A stretch of 64,000 nt of DNA from Erpobdella octoculata (lineage: Eukaryota; Annelida; Clitellata; Hirudinida; Erpobdellidae), in contig OZ022242.1 in assembly GCA_963978895.1 (NCBI GenBank), forward strand, positions 6,716,091-6,780,090. The letters are read 5' to 3'. The notes beneath the pieces were generated by a model, which saw only the letters and a list, made by a program, of their open reading frames with translations, was not told the DNA's origin and did no database searches. Positions 53,186-64,000 of this stretch are shown here, one piece after another. Every line of letters begins with the position of its first letter. The stretch's first letter is position 1. Position numbers and translations under genes: made by a program.

Positions 53186-53721
53186 GTGAACTTTTGTATT
53201 TATTTATTTTATTTATTAATCGATTATGACAATCTTGTATATAATATATTTAATAATTTAATCTAGTTTACAGGCGAGTGCTGAGTGCTGACTGCTGACT
53301 GCAGCCGACTCGCGAGCTGTTAGTCACGAGTTCGAGCGCGGCAGATAATAAAATTTTGCTTTTTGACATTTTGTCCTTATTAAGCTTCTTAACATTGTAA
53401 GGACTTTATAATAAAGACTAGAAATAGTCCGTCATAAATGACGGAATTTTTTTAATATTATTATAAATTATTTTGCAATTGCAGCATCACCTTTATTACA
53501 TGCTTTTATTAACTTTCACTTGTCCAGATGTCCATTGGATGTCCGCGGACGTTTTGAAGTTCGGAAGATCATTATAAAATTGACCCACTTTGAAAAAATA
53601 TAGTTTAATTAAACAAATTTATTAATAAAAAAACAAACATTTTAAAAATAAATTAAAGAAGCATAATAATAACGACGACAAAAACTTTCATCGTCATAGT
53701 AACTACAAACATCTTTTGTTT

Positions 53722-54255
53722 ACTATTCCCCGGCGTTACATTTTTATAATATATCCGCCATTTTTAGAGATTTTTCTATCGTTTTTCTCTCTCGCTCCCG
53801 TTTACTTCCGCACTTGCATTCCCACTCCCGTTTACTTCCGCACTTGCATTCCCGCTCCCGTTCGCTCTCATTCTTGCTCTCTCGCTTTCTCTTCCTTTCC
53901 ACTCGCTCTCCCGTTCCCGGTCAATTTCCAGTTCCCACTCGCTCTCCCGTTTCCGCTTGCCCATAAAACGTAAAGTAGATTTGCTAAAGGCTGCTTTAAG
54001 CCTTCAAACGTTGTTACGAAAACTAAATTTGAATTTTTTACGCAATAACCCTTGATGGATGTACATAGACACTTTTGGCTTATAAAGATTTTTGGTCATG
54101 AAAGATTAAAAATAGAATTTTTTAATTAAAAAATACCCTATGATCTTCTACTCTTTGAGATATACCTCCTTGCTAAATTTCGTTAAAATTGATCCAGCTG
54201 TTTGTATTTGCATAAAAGACAAATAAACAGACATACAATCATTTTTTTATACAGA
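53722..54255 (-). mobile_element. Non-autonomous Helitron in PKD intron 4
   Basis: On the minus strand it starts A|TCTGTATAAAAAAATGATTG at 54255 and runs through TATGTCTGTTTATTTGTC, typical of Helitron 5' ends. It ends near 53722 in a degenerate form of the CCGGG...CTAG terminus. A TTTTTCTCTCTCGCTCCCGT tract shared with 50.7 kb and 5.9 kb sits near the 3' end, here with a local 30-bp repeat (CTCCCGTTTACTTCCGCACT). Confidence 0.65.
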
Positions 54256-55008
54256 TGTCGCTATGAAATTTTATAACTGTCTTAAAAGCAAGTTTTTTTA
54301 ATTTTTTAAAGTAACTTTTTATATCTTTAGGACTGACAGCGTACAATTGCGTCTAACTTTTATGACACGCCTGCGCGCACTAATTTTATCAACTGCTAAA
54401 ATTGCTAACATACTTAAAATACATGCAGACATCGGAAATTATGTATGTTAATAAATTGTCATAATTTTTGGATTTTTAAAACTACTATTGCTTAGATCAT
54501 GTTCTTTAATTTTATTTTCAAAAAGATAAAGTTACTTTTATACATTTTGTGGCTTACATTTGTTTCACACACAAAAAATGTTTTCGAACGCGTGGGTGGT
54601 AATTTATGACGAACTTACCTACTCTCTAGTTTATAAATATTTATGATAAACTACATTAAGAGCCATAAATATTTGACGAAGCTGCTGTGTTTGCTGCTGG
54701 TATAATGACGTCATCATTTAGCTATAAAATTCCATGCATAATTATGTATGCATATTAGCCTCATTTGTTTCTTATGAATCGGCAAATCAGTAGTGGTGGT
54801 GGTGTTGATGATGATGCGGGTGTCGTAGGACACGTGTGGTTAAATGGTTAATTATATTACTGCTTGTAATATGTTAATGACGTAGTTTTGTCGTAGAGAC
54901 CGTTCGCGTTCAAGTTATTGAACTTTTCAGTAATTAATTTTTGAAACAACTGTATATATCATCATCATCACCATCATCACCATCATTAACATCATCCTTA
55001 CTAACATT
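54256..55008. other. PKD intronic sequence left of the gap
   Basis: AT-rich, with a phrase near 54325 (ATCTTTAGGACTGACAG) that resembles 10860 in CAND1 intron 2, probably a dispersed repeat. A CATCAT run leads into the gap. No PKD exon is found here. Confidence 0.5.
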
Positions 55009-55208
55009 NNNNNNNNNNNNNNNNNNNNNNNNNNNNNNNNNNNNNNNNNNNNNNNNNNNNNNNNNNNNNNNNNNNNNNNNNNNNNNNNNNNNNNNNNNNN
55101 NNNNNNNNNNNNNNNNNNNNNNNNNNNNNNNNNNNNNNNNNNNNNNNNNNNNNNNNNNNNNNNNNNNNNNNNNNNNNNNNNNNNNNNNNNNNNNNNNNNN
55201 NNNNNNNN
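55009..55208. other. Assembly gap (200 N)
   Basis: Exactly 200 N, a common placeholder size. It falls where the central exons of protein kinase D should be, so the real missing length is probably larger. Confidence 0.95.
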
Positions 55209-55625
55209 ACCCAGTGTTTCATTCAGTCTCCTTGACATTGGGGGAAATTTGGAAATTATGAATCGGGGGAGCAGAAGCTTTATTTCAGAAAAACGTTGTG
55301 AGAATAAAATGTTTCAAAAACCCACTGGTCCCAATTTCTCCAAAATATACTTTTACGTCCAAAAAAGCTGATGACCGGGGAGGAGGGGAAATCGTAGGTA
55401 CTTTTTCCAAATTTTCTTCAAAATATTATACACTTTTTCTTTTAAAAATAACTTTTTCAAACATTTTTCAAAACTTTTAACCTTTTTTCACAAAAAATTT
55501 TATTTTTTAAAATTAGTTTTGGAAATTTTTTTTTTAAATTTTGGGGAAAACATTTCTACCCAGCCTAAGGTGACTGGATAAAACATTGATTATGATTTTC
55601 TCATTATACCATTTATCACGTACAG

Positions 55626-58433
55626 CACCAGAAGTACTGAAGAACAAAAGGTACAACAGGTCGTTAGACATGTGGTCTGTTGGAGTTATTCTCTACGTCA
55701 GGTTGGCTCCGTTTGTATTTCCTGTTATGTTCTATTTACTGTCCTTTCAAATTAACAACCATTTCTGCCTATCCTTCTTTTCACCATGTACAATCAAAAT
55801 TGCTTATTTCTACGAAACCGACCCATTATCAACTTGGATAAATTTCCCGATCTAAATGATAATAAGCAAACCTCTCCAACCAGCCACTATCATCATCGTT
55901 TTATTGTTGTTACGCCACTACTCAACTGGATTGATTCTTCTTCTGTTTATCCATCCAAGTCGCAGTTTATCCATCTAAGTCGCGCTTATGAGCTTATGAT
56001 TGAATTTAATCTATATGCACTATACAGGGTGGGCAAAGAAAGTGAGACGGTTTCATACAATCAATTATAATTATCTCAAATTTAGACATAATATTTTCAA
56101 ACAAAGTATTACAATATTACATTGTTAGCGGAAATACATGTGTTTGGGAAAGTTTCAAGTCAATTGGACTTGTAGAAGTGGTCGAAAATTCGATTACAAG
56201 ACAGAAATCCGTCTCGCCTTTTTTTGCCCACCCTGTATATTTAAAGAACATATCCTGACTGACTGACTGATAATCAACGCCGAGCTAAAAGGCTTCATCA
56301 TAGGAACGTGAAATTTGGAACTTATAGGTATTAATTTTTAGCGTAAGCACCCACTAAGAAAGGATTTTTTTAAAATTTGGCTTGTTTTTCTAAAACAACG
56401 CATATCTCAAAGACCAAAAATGAGAAGTTTTTGAAATTTGGTATCTATATTTTTCTTTAAAAATAAAAAGATACTGGTTTCACCATTTTTTGAAAATTTG
56501 GTTTCCGGGACCTCAAATGTAAGGTGGAAAATAGGGTTATTTGTATCTTAGAATAACTCAAAAACTGTAAGTGCTACAGATGTAAAAATTAGTATTTAGT
56601 ATTTAGTATTTACTCGAGAAATAAAGATATATGTGTTTCACTATGTTTTGATAATTTACCTTCCAAGACCTCAAATGTAGGGTGGAAAAAAAGAATTATT
56701 TGCTTAAAAACTCAAAACCTAAATACGTCAAAGTGTTGAAATTCAACATCTATATTTTAAAATAAAAAGATACGTGTTTCATCATTTTTTAAAATTTGGT
56801 TTTTGTGACCCTAAACGTAGGGTGGAAAATAGAGTTAAATGTTTTTAAGAATAACTGCCACTGAGAAACTGAAAATACTACAGATATAAAAATTAGTATT
56901 TAGATACTATTTAAAAAATAAGGTTAAACATTTTTTCATTTTTCTATATTATGGCTTCCGGCATTACAAATGTTAGGTGGAAAAAAGGATTATTTGTTTT
57001 AAAACTCAATAGCTGGAAATGTGAAAACATTAAAATTCAGTATTTAGGTTTTTCTTAAAAATATATTTACTAATATTTAGATACGTGTTTCATTATTTTA
57101 CGGAAAATTAGTTTTCAAGCTTTGAGGTTTTGTGTCCGTTAAAACTGGCTGAGTCCAGTTTATCACGGACCAGGCCAGGCCTCGACTTTTGTGCTTATGA
57201 AACAGGCCGGTTCGGGTCTGAAATTTTGTGCGTAAATAACAAGCCAGGCCTGAAATTTTTTGCTTATAAAATGAGCTGGACCGGGTCTCAAAAAACCGTA
57301 GGATTAGAGTACTGCACGGGCCGGGCTATGCCGTGATTTTAAGGTCTTCAGAGGGGTCGGGCCGAGATTTCAGGCCTGTAAAAACGAGCCGGACCGGGCC
57401 AAAATTAGACGGGTCGGGCCGGGTCTGGAATTTTGGTTTATGAAACGGGCCGGGCCGAGTTGTCGACGGGCCGAGCCGGGCCGTGAAAAGTCGTGCAGTA
57501 CCTACTATGGATACACGGTTCAATTCTATAATTTCAAGCGAGCGAAGCCGCGACGGGCATTGCTAGTACATGAATAATTCAATGAATGAGCAAAAAATGA
57601 TGTTATTTAGAATGGGTTTGACGTCTCATTTAGTTGGAAAATTCATTAGTAATTGATTTTTAGCAGTGATTGATTAATTGATTTAGCAATGGTCAGTTTA
57701 TTAATTTGTTGCTGCTTGGACTTTTGACCATAGTCTTAGCGGAACGTTTCCTTTCAACGAAGATGAAGACATAAGCGACCAGATCCACAATGCTGCTTTC
57801 ATGTTTCCCAAGGATCCGTGGAATGGCATATCAAAGCAAGGTGAGTGATTGGTTGGTTATCTGGTTAATTGGTTGATTGATTGATTGATCGATTGATCTA
57901 TTGATCGATTGATCATTGACCCGTTGATCGATTCATTTATTGATTGGTTTGTTATCATACATACGACAGCTATTGATTTGATAACGAGAATCTTACAAGT
58001 TCAACTGAGAACCCGCTTCAAGGTCACTGACGCCCTCAATCACTTCTGGATGCAGGTTTCTGGTTTTTATTCTCCTTCATCTAATCATATTCTCAACATT
58101 TTGACTCCATCATCCTTCTTTATTAGGATATCTTATCTAACTATCGATTAAATATTATGACTAAATACTTATCGGTCTATCGTGCAGGACTATCAGTGCT
58201 GGTGCGACTTGAAGGCCCTCGAGGAACAGGTCGGCATCAGCTACATCACATCTAAAGAGGACGACAACAAGTGGACGGAACATGCCAAATGTAAGAAATT
58301 GGCCCACTGGAGGGACATCGGCCTCATTGAGCACTCCCCGACTGCACCGGCTTCAGCAGGAGTGGCTGGAGCTCAGCCGAGTTCCCCACCGAACCAACAT
58401 CACCAGCAGCATCCGCATACTTCTTCTCTCTAA
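55626..58433 (+). CDS. PRKD: Protein kinase D, 3' exons (kinase C-lobe and tail)
   Basis: Four exons: 55626-55701, 57734-57840, 57970-58055 and 58188-58433. The first encodes the activation-segment end and helix F region, [20 protein letters not shown] then VILYVS. Next come [20 protein letters not shown] and [11 protein letters not shown], then [17 protein letters not shown] with the ALNHFWMQ end of the kinase fold. The last holds [20 protein letters not shown] and [10 protein letters not shown], then a Pro/His/Ser-rich tail to TAA at 58431-58433. [10 protein letters not shown] and [12 protein letters not shown] are PKD hallmarks. The first exon needs one carried-over base, while the last exon before the gap ends in phase 0, so exons for C1b, PH and the kinase N-lobe (VAIK, HRD-type HCDLKPEN and DFG motifs) are missing from the assembly. 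Confidence 0.93.
56025..56235. mobile_element. Mariner/Tc1-type MITE
   Basis: The termini CAGGGTGGGCAAAGAAAGTG (56025) and the inverse ending TTTTTTTGCCCACCCTG (56235) form an imperfect inverted repeat of about 30 bp. TA dinucleotides flank both sides, the expected duplication. The 211-bp interior is non-coding. It is inserted inside the 5' tip of a Helitron, so it is the younger of the two. Confidence 0.85.
57304..57506. mobile_element. GC-rich inverted-repeat element inside Helitron copy 2
   Basis: It starts TTAGAGTACTGCACGGGCCG and ends TCGTGCAGTACCTACT, matching the nested element at 32202-32465 in sequence and position. Upstream, 57140-57300 carries additional diverged CCGGGTCTGAAATTTT-type blocks, apparently internal duplications of the same element. 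Confidence 0.65.
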
Positions 58434-59170
58434 TACGGTGTGGTGGGGGGAAGTGGAATGGTTCCATTTGCTTGAGTTGTACATCTCTGCGTTGTTGTTG
58501 CTGTTGTACTTGTTTAAAGATGACGTTTTTATTTTGGTGTTGGATTTATATTATTATTTTTATTATGGTTGATTTATTATTATCATTGTTATTGTTATTA
58601 TGGTTGAATTATTTTATTATTGTTATTATGGTTGAATTATTTTTATTATTGTTATTATGGTTGATTTATTTTTATTATTATTGTTATTATGGTTGAATTA
58701 TTTTTATTATTGTTATTATGGTTGATTTATTTTTATTATTATTGTTTTTATGGTTGAATTATTTTTATTATTGTTATTTCGGTTGAAATTCCTTCCCGAT
58801 GATAGTGGTCATCGTACTCATCATCATCGTCATCAACACTGCCTGCCAGTATCGGATACTTCCTAGCGTGGAGATCTCAGACGCACACATGCATATACGG
58901 AATGTGCGTGTTCTTCCATCAACTTATTTTGTTCAATGAATGATCTGTTGTTTTATCGATTCCTTTATTATTTGTATCGACTTGCGAATTGATTTATTGA
59001 ATTACAATAGTTTTCCGGTTGGTCGGTTGTTTTTGATTGATTGATTGATTGAATAACTAGTTGACTTATTTGTTGATTGATTGAATGACGGGCTCCTCCA
59101 TAGTAGCAATTTCAATTTAAAATGACAATCGTGTATGTGTGTGTATATGTTGTATGTATCTATGTATGTA

Positions 59171-59205
<35 letters not shown>

Positions 59206-59565
59206 ATGCATGTGTGTGTATGTATGTTTATGTAGGTAGGTTTGTGTGTGTGCGTTTATCTTGGAGTAATTTATTTAAAGAAGTTTTTTGTATCTTTATT
59301 TCCACGAAAAATTAAATTTTAAGCTGAAAGATTAATTTATAGATGGATTCATTTTCTTGAAAATGTTTTGAACAAATTTTCTTATTCGATATTCTTGCGT
59401 GAAATATACAAAAACAACGTTCATTTATTGAGTGTTCATATTTATATATTTTAATAAATGAAGAAAAATTGTATTTCAGATAAATAAATAACTTTTTATT
59501 TAAAAAATTCTACAAAATGTCGTTTATTTTTAACAAAACTTTGCCGTTCGGGCCTCCCTTTCCTT
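58434..59565. other. Intergenic region between PKD and SIX1/2 (convergent)
   Basis: It contains the PKD 3' UTR, a TTATTATTGTTATTATGGTT repeat (58545-58785, period about 30-40 bp), a GATTGATT run near 59035 and a (TG)n run at 59145-59215. No coding is recognised. Confidence 0.5.
58545..58785 (+). repeat. TTATTATTGTTATTATGGTTGA minisatellite
   Basis: About seven units of TTATTGTTATTATGGTTGA with variable TTATTTTTA linkers, in the PKD 3' flank. Confidence 0.85.
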
Positions 59566-62500
59566 CTACTTTCGTTCACTTTCGGTCGACATGCTGTGGT
59601 GTGATTGGCTACCCTCCTGTCCCCCTGTACCACCCCTGTCTGTATTGGGTCGGTAGTTTTGGAAACGGCTAGTGATTGGACAGCACCGGTTTTCCAGGAT
59701 CTGATTGGGTCTGGCTGATGATGTTTGGTTAGTCGTGTTCGACTTTGACTCACCGTCCGAATGGTTTGCTGCATCGCTATTGTTGACAATATGAAAAAAA
59801 TACGTTTAAACTTGCTCTCGTGGCTTAGAACTCACAAGAGGCTTTTTGCCATATTTTATCCAAAATCTTTGGAGATGGGTACTGCCTTTATTATGACTTG
59901 AAAACACCAGCTGACCACCAGCTTTGATCTTGCAACGTATAAAAATAATTTCAACGTTGTGTCCCTCAAATAACGTGCCTAAAAAGACAGCCAACTGAAA
60001 ATAAATTCTTTATTCCCCACCAGATAACTCTGCAACCACACCTGGTAGAGTTCCGATTTTTTTCGGAAGGAGAAGGGACAAAACGCAGGACAGCTATTCT
60101 GCAAAAAAAACCTTCTGACCGGGATATGGTAGATAGGGGTTCGTAGATAGGGGTTCGTAGATAGGGACTCGTAGATATGGGTTCGTACATAGGGGTTCGT
60201 ACATAGGGGTTCGTACATAGGGGTTCGTAGATTTTCCAAGCGGTAAAAAACTTTTCAAAATTAAGAGGCTTAAACATATTAACAAAATTGTGTTACTGAG
60301 AGCTTTATTAAAAACAATCATGAAAGAATGCAACGTTTTAATTTTCCCAAGGAGCAGACATTTTTCCGGAGGGGGAGGGGAAAGATTTAGCCCTGGAAGA
60401 AAAGCAGGCCTCGTTGTAGAAAACCTCTATGCCTACATATGTTTGATGTTTTAAATAATTTAAACAAAGCACCACGTCTTATGTAACCGACCTGTCATCT
60501 CCCATGCCTTCAGCGGCTCTGTCTCTTTGACGTCTGTTCTTGAACCAGTTGCTGACCTGTATAGTGGTGAGACCCGTCCATTCTGCCAGTTGCCTCTTGT
60601 CGCGTGGGGAAGGGTAAGGGTTAGCGGCATACCAGTTTCTCAAGACCTGTGGTGATTTATAAATTGGTGGTGTTGAATGAGAGCGAGTCGGTGATTTGTT
60701 CCTGGATGTTAAAGGTTATTTAATGTGGAGGTTATGTAATAAGCATATTGTAGGTCATTGAAAACAGCTACTGTATGTGTGTGTGTGTGAGGTGTGTGTG
60801 TGTGTGTGTGAGTGTGTGTGTGTGATCTATGATAATTAAATTCTAATCTGAACTGCATGAGCAAGAACTTTTTACACACTTTTACTTAACTTGACTTCTC
60901 TGTCTGTCTATCTGTCTGTCGTCAAATTTTGCAATCGATTTTAAACTAACTTCCCGATGAGCTAGAGACTTCAAAATTTAAACATACCTCCGAACTAATT
61001 AATAATGCATTCTATCAAATTTTCGGATCGATTGGACAAAATTTAAATAAATAATTATTTGTGATATTTTCGTCAAACTATTTATTGGCTATGCTAATAT
61101 GTTTGTTGTTTATGTAGTAAAAAAAATATAAAAGTGTGTTTTTTTTAAATTTTGTTTTTGCTTCACTTGTTAATTTTTGGTTATACTTTTAAGTTTACCG
61201 TTTGCCTATTTTAAATGATTGAGATACATGTTTGTGGTTGTGTTCGTGCATACAAAATTTAGCATGTTTGCCTATGTTCACTATTGATATTTGTATATTT
61301 AATGTAGTACTGGTATGTTTATGTTCTCATTGATATTATTGATATCTGATATTTATATTTGATCTTATTTGTTTTGTGTCACAAAAAGAATTTTAAATTT
61401 GTAGACAAACTATATTTATAACAATATTTTTTTATTGAATATTTTTACGATCGTTTGAATCCACTCGAACAATTCCCAGCCAAAAGTTTTAATTTTTAAA
61501 CCACACGAATTTCAGATTAGACGCTAGGAGGCATTGCAGTCTAGTGAATTCAATTTTGTTGGAAGTTTAGGTAATACAATGGGCGTCAAAATCATAAACC
61601 ATGGAGTGAACAAAGTGTAGAAATACAAATATTCTAAAATTGTATCCTCCTAATGCTGAACGTCTCCAACAAAAATAGTTGATGACCTGGGTGGGGGATA
61701 GTCGTAGTTACTTATCCACAAAAATTCAAAAACTTCGAAGCCATTTTTTTACTGTCCCCATGTGATTACCCCGGTTAACAGCATTGCTAAAGAGTTGGAT
61801 ATTAAATATATTTCAGTTTATATGTTGTGCATGCTTTTCATGATATAAATTAAATAGAGGCAGGTTTGTTACTTGTTGCAGCCGCAGCATTAAAGCAGTG
61901 GTCCTAGATGAGCTTATCTCCACTAGTTTGTCACAATTGCTATCTCCATACATTACACTTCTTTGCTAATAAAGTTTTAATATAATGTTTGTATATGTAG
62001 CTATGTGTGGTTTGGTGGTACGATATGATATCATATGATAACTTTTAACTCTCTCCCATAATTTTAATCGATTAAATTGAAATTCTTCTCATATTATACA
62101 GCCACAAACATTTAAATCTATCAACCTTGCTTAAAATCAGGATTTAATTATTTATCGCCAAACAACCTGAAAATGTTCAATAACGTCGATCACTCTTAAG
62201 TGTAAACGCTTCAGGTCTTAATATATTTAATATTTACTCAAATTTTGTTAAATTAATTAACTGGACATTTTAATTATATAAATACTTAAAACTTCGAAAA
62301 AATCAAAAAAATATAAAACACATTCAAAAACAAATTTGAAAATACTCTTTTTTGTACACATTTTTTTATTTTCTATTTTTATGCACCGTAAATGATTCCC
62401 CACTCCACATACCTACTCCCGGTTTTCATGAAGGAAGAAGTATGAATGTTCGATGACACTTCCCCAGGCCTCCCTCCTTGTTATTTATCTTATAACTATT

Positions 62501-64000
62501 TTATGCCGCAAGCATAAATCACTCCGGACATATCCGTTCTTCAACATAAACCGCATCTTTTTAATATAATACTTTTGAATTCTTCTTATCCAGCTGTGAA
62601 GGGCTGCGAAAGTTTCGAGCGATTTGAAATGAAACGCCTTCGGCATTTTCACGCGCTTGAAAATATTAATTGAATGTAACAAGAAAATGTAATGATTATT
62701 ACATGAATGTAACAAGAAAATGTAATGATTATTACATGAATGTAACAAGAAAACTGTAATGATTATTACATGAATGTAACAAGAAAAATGTAATGATTAT
62801 TACATGAATGTAACAAGAAAATTGTAATGATTATTACATGACAAGTGCGGAAAACGTTTAACTCTAGGAAGTTCAGAGTTTCTTTCCGCTCACCAGGTGT
62901 TGGCCTAGATGGAGAAGTATCGACAAAGCTTTGACTTTACCAGACATGTCTGAATCAGCGAAACTTTGAACCCACCAATTTTTGTCTCCGAAATTCTTGA
63001 ACCCGAATAGGATAAAGCATTAAAAAATGATATGATATCAGATTGTGCTTTCCCATGTTTTGTGTAATAAAATAAAACTGATCAACTTATTGTTTTATCT
63101 TAGACCTGATCCTACCTGATTTGAGCTAAATATGTCTGGCGCAGCAAAGATTTCCGGGTTGCAAAATGTTCAACAAGTTTGTCGTAATGAGGAAATTTAG
63201 CTGGTTTCAATTTTTAATTAAAATTCAGGTATTTCCAGTAATCGAACAAAGAGTAGATTTATTTCTAGTTTTAATTTAAGTTTAAAAAAATCTACTGATT
63301 TTCATTCTTTTATAAAATAAAATGTCTGATTTTATTTTATAAGAGAAGTGATTATAATTATTGTTAGTACTGTCCGCCATATTAAACATGTTTCCTGTTC
63401 TTCCCATTCCCTACCAACCCGACATAGTGGTTTGGAAATGATGGTCCAAGAAATGACGATAAAGACCTCACGAGGATGTCCATGGTGTACATCGGTGCTC
63501 AAAGATTTATTTATTTATTTTTAGAATTGTCACATTGTGGGAATCTTGTGACCGACACGTCACGTGTGGTCCGCGCGCACCTTTGTGGTTTGTGACTGTG
63601 ACTTACGTTGTCATGGTAATTTTCGTTTCAATTTCCTATTTGTATCTCCGTTGGTTGAAACTGATTCTTTTTACTGAATCGTGGAAATTGTAGTGATTTC
63701 GTTTTAAGAAAGTTTGTGTGTGATCGAGTGTTGTATGGATTTCTCGGTGGTTTAATTGTATTATTTTATAAAAAAAAAAAAAAAAAAAGTTGAAACATTT
63801 TAAAACTTTTGAATATTAAAACGCTACCTGTCTTGATCTTTCTCTGAAACAGTAACTCGTCTCTTCTCCATCCCAGATAGTTCTGGGCAGGGGATGCTTT
63901 CGACGGACCCTGTACTTGCCCACGGCACCAAGCGGCCTGCCACGAGCTCGCTCAGCTTCGGTGTAGTGAGCCTTCAGCCAGAGTGACTGCATCTTGGCGT
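59566..64000 (-). CDS. SIX1/2-class homeobox transcription factor, partial
   Basis: The gene runs off the right edge. The exon at >64000-63828 encodes the end of the SIX domain, [46 protein letters not shown] and RERSRQ. The exon at 60646-60492 encodes most of the homeodomain, [30 protein letters not shown] and [39 protein letters not shown] and LTTxQVSNWF point to the SIX1/2 (sine oculis) class and away from SIX4/5 (LWYKARY) and SIX3/6. A candidate last exon is 59776-59566 (phase fits, open for 69 codons, starts [18 protein letters not shown]); it contains a strong GTGAGT donor at about 59753, so it could instead be a short internal exon. SIX1/2 proteins bind DNA with Eya cofactors in eye, muscle and neural development. 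Confidence 0.9.
60121..60236 (+). repeat. 14-bp minisatellite in the SIX1/2 gene
   Basis: About eight units of GGGGTTCGTAGATA / GGGGTTCGTACATA. Units switch from TAGATA to TACATA midway, suggesting two expansion steps. The frames reading YEPLCTN or YEPLSTN come from this repeat. Confidence 0.9.
60872..61145 (-). repeat. Dispersed repeat, inverted copy in the SIX1/2 intron
   Basis: This is the reverse complement of 52130-52430, sharing CAATCGATTTTAAACTAACT, TCCCGATGAGCTAGAGACTT and TCGGATCGATTGGACAAAAT. A (CTGT)n insertion at 60901-60920 distinguishes this copy. Confidence 0.8.
62672..62841 (+). repeat. 33-35 bp minisatellite
   Basis: Five units of GAATGTAACAAGAAAATGTA plus ATGATTATTACAT, varying by one or two A/C insertions in the AAAA run. 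Each unit contains the near-palindrome TGTAATGATTATTACAT. Confidence 0.92.

Larger units (their letters stand above)
56010..57566 (+). mobile_element. Helitron-like element, copy 2, in a PKD intron
   Basis: The 5' end A|TCTATATGCACTATA starts at 56010 and is interrupted 13-14 bp in by a MITE. It resumes TTTAAAGAACATATCCTG then ACTGACTGACTGATAATCAA, as in copy 1 (31716). The 3' end is AGCGAAGCCGCGACGGGCAT then TGCTAG|T at 57566, a Helitron-type CTAG|T terminus. The interior holds diverged tandem copies of a roughly 170-bp block (TTTGG.TTCC.GGACC.CAAA.GTAGGGTGGAAAA) and the GC-rich nested element. No Rep/helicase coding. Confidence 0.75.
60647..63827. other. SIX1/2 intron between the SIX-domain and homeodomain exons
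   Basis: It contains a (TG)n run (60773-60822), the reverse copy of a dispersed repeat (about 60872-61145), a 33-bp minisatellite (62672-62841) and AT-rich sequence. No further exon is recognised. Confidence 0.6.

Noticed and set aside
63828..64000. Assignment of the homeobox gene to SIX4/5 or SIX3/6
   Set aside because: [16 protein letters not shown] and EETSYCF fit SIX1/2; SIX4/5 would read LWYKARY and VDKYRLRRK.

Overview
The window is nuclear DNA of an animal. Its genes are split by short introns with GT-AG borders. The proteins are recognisable metazoan ones: selenoprotein T, CAND1, PCCB, protein kinase D and a SIX1/2 homeobox factor. The DNA is AT-rich and crowded with microsatellites and DNA transposons. 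A bilaterian invertebrate, possibly a lophotrochozoan, fits best; the sequence alone does not fix the species. I placed exons by hand from protein similarity, splice sites and reading phase, and the reading frame closes at every junction given. Protein comparisons are from memory of the families, not from a search.

Layout: 1-6.1 kb is repeat-rich. It holds a MULE-like foldback element (1251-2464), a degenerate TTAGGG-type tandem array (about 2.64-5.58 kb) with a hAT-type element inserted in it (2880-4335), and a small Helitron. SELENOT (minus, 6522-8632) has an in-frame TGA for selenocysteine and a SECIS-like hairpin in its 3' UTR. It lies head to head with CAND1 (plus, 9216-16362, 12 exons) across 583 bp. 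PCCB (minus, 18444-22553, 13 exons) converges on CAND1. From 24.1 to 34.3 kb there is another hAT relic with a perfect 8-bp target duplication, a 5.4-kb CCCTAA-type array with nine copies of a coding-like spacer, a Helitron, and a TIR element of unknown family.

Protein kinase D (plus) starts at 36663. Its first intron is 12.7 kb and full of microsatellites, a SINE and a TIR element. C1a exons follow up to 53185. A 200-N gap then lies in the stretch that should carry C1b, PH and the kinase N-lobe. The kinase C-lobe exons resume at 55626 and end at 58433, with a Helitron carrying a nested mariner-type MITE in one intron. A SIX1/2 gene (minus) fills the right end and is cut by the window edge.

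The genes are unrelated housekeeping or developmental genes: ER redox (SELENOT), cullin-RING ligase exchange (CAND1), mitochondrial propionyl-CoA metabolism (PCCB), diacylglycerol signalling (PKD) and transcription (SIX1/2). No operon-like or defence system is present. The most interesting points are a Cys at the acyl-specificity position of PCCB, tandem amplification of splice-acceptor sequence in CAND1 and SELENOT introns, the coding-like spacer inside the telomere-like array, and the nested transposons.
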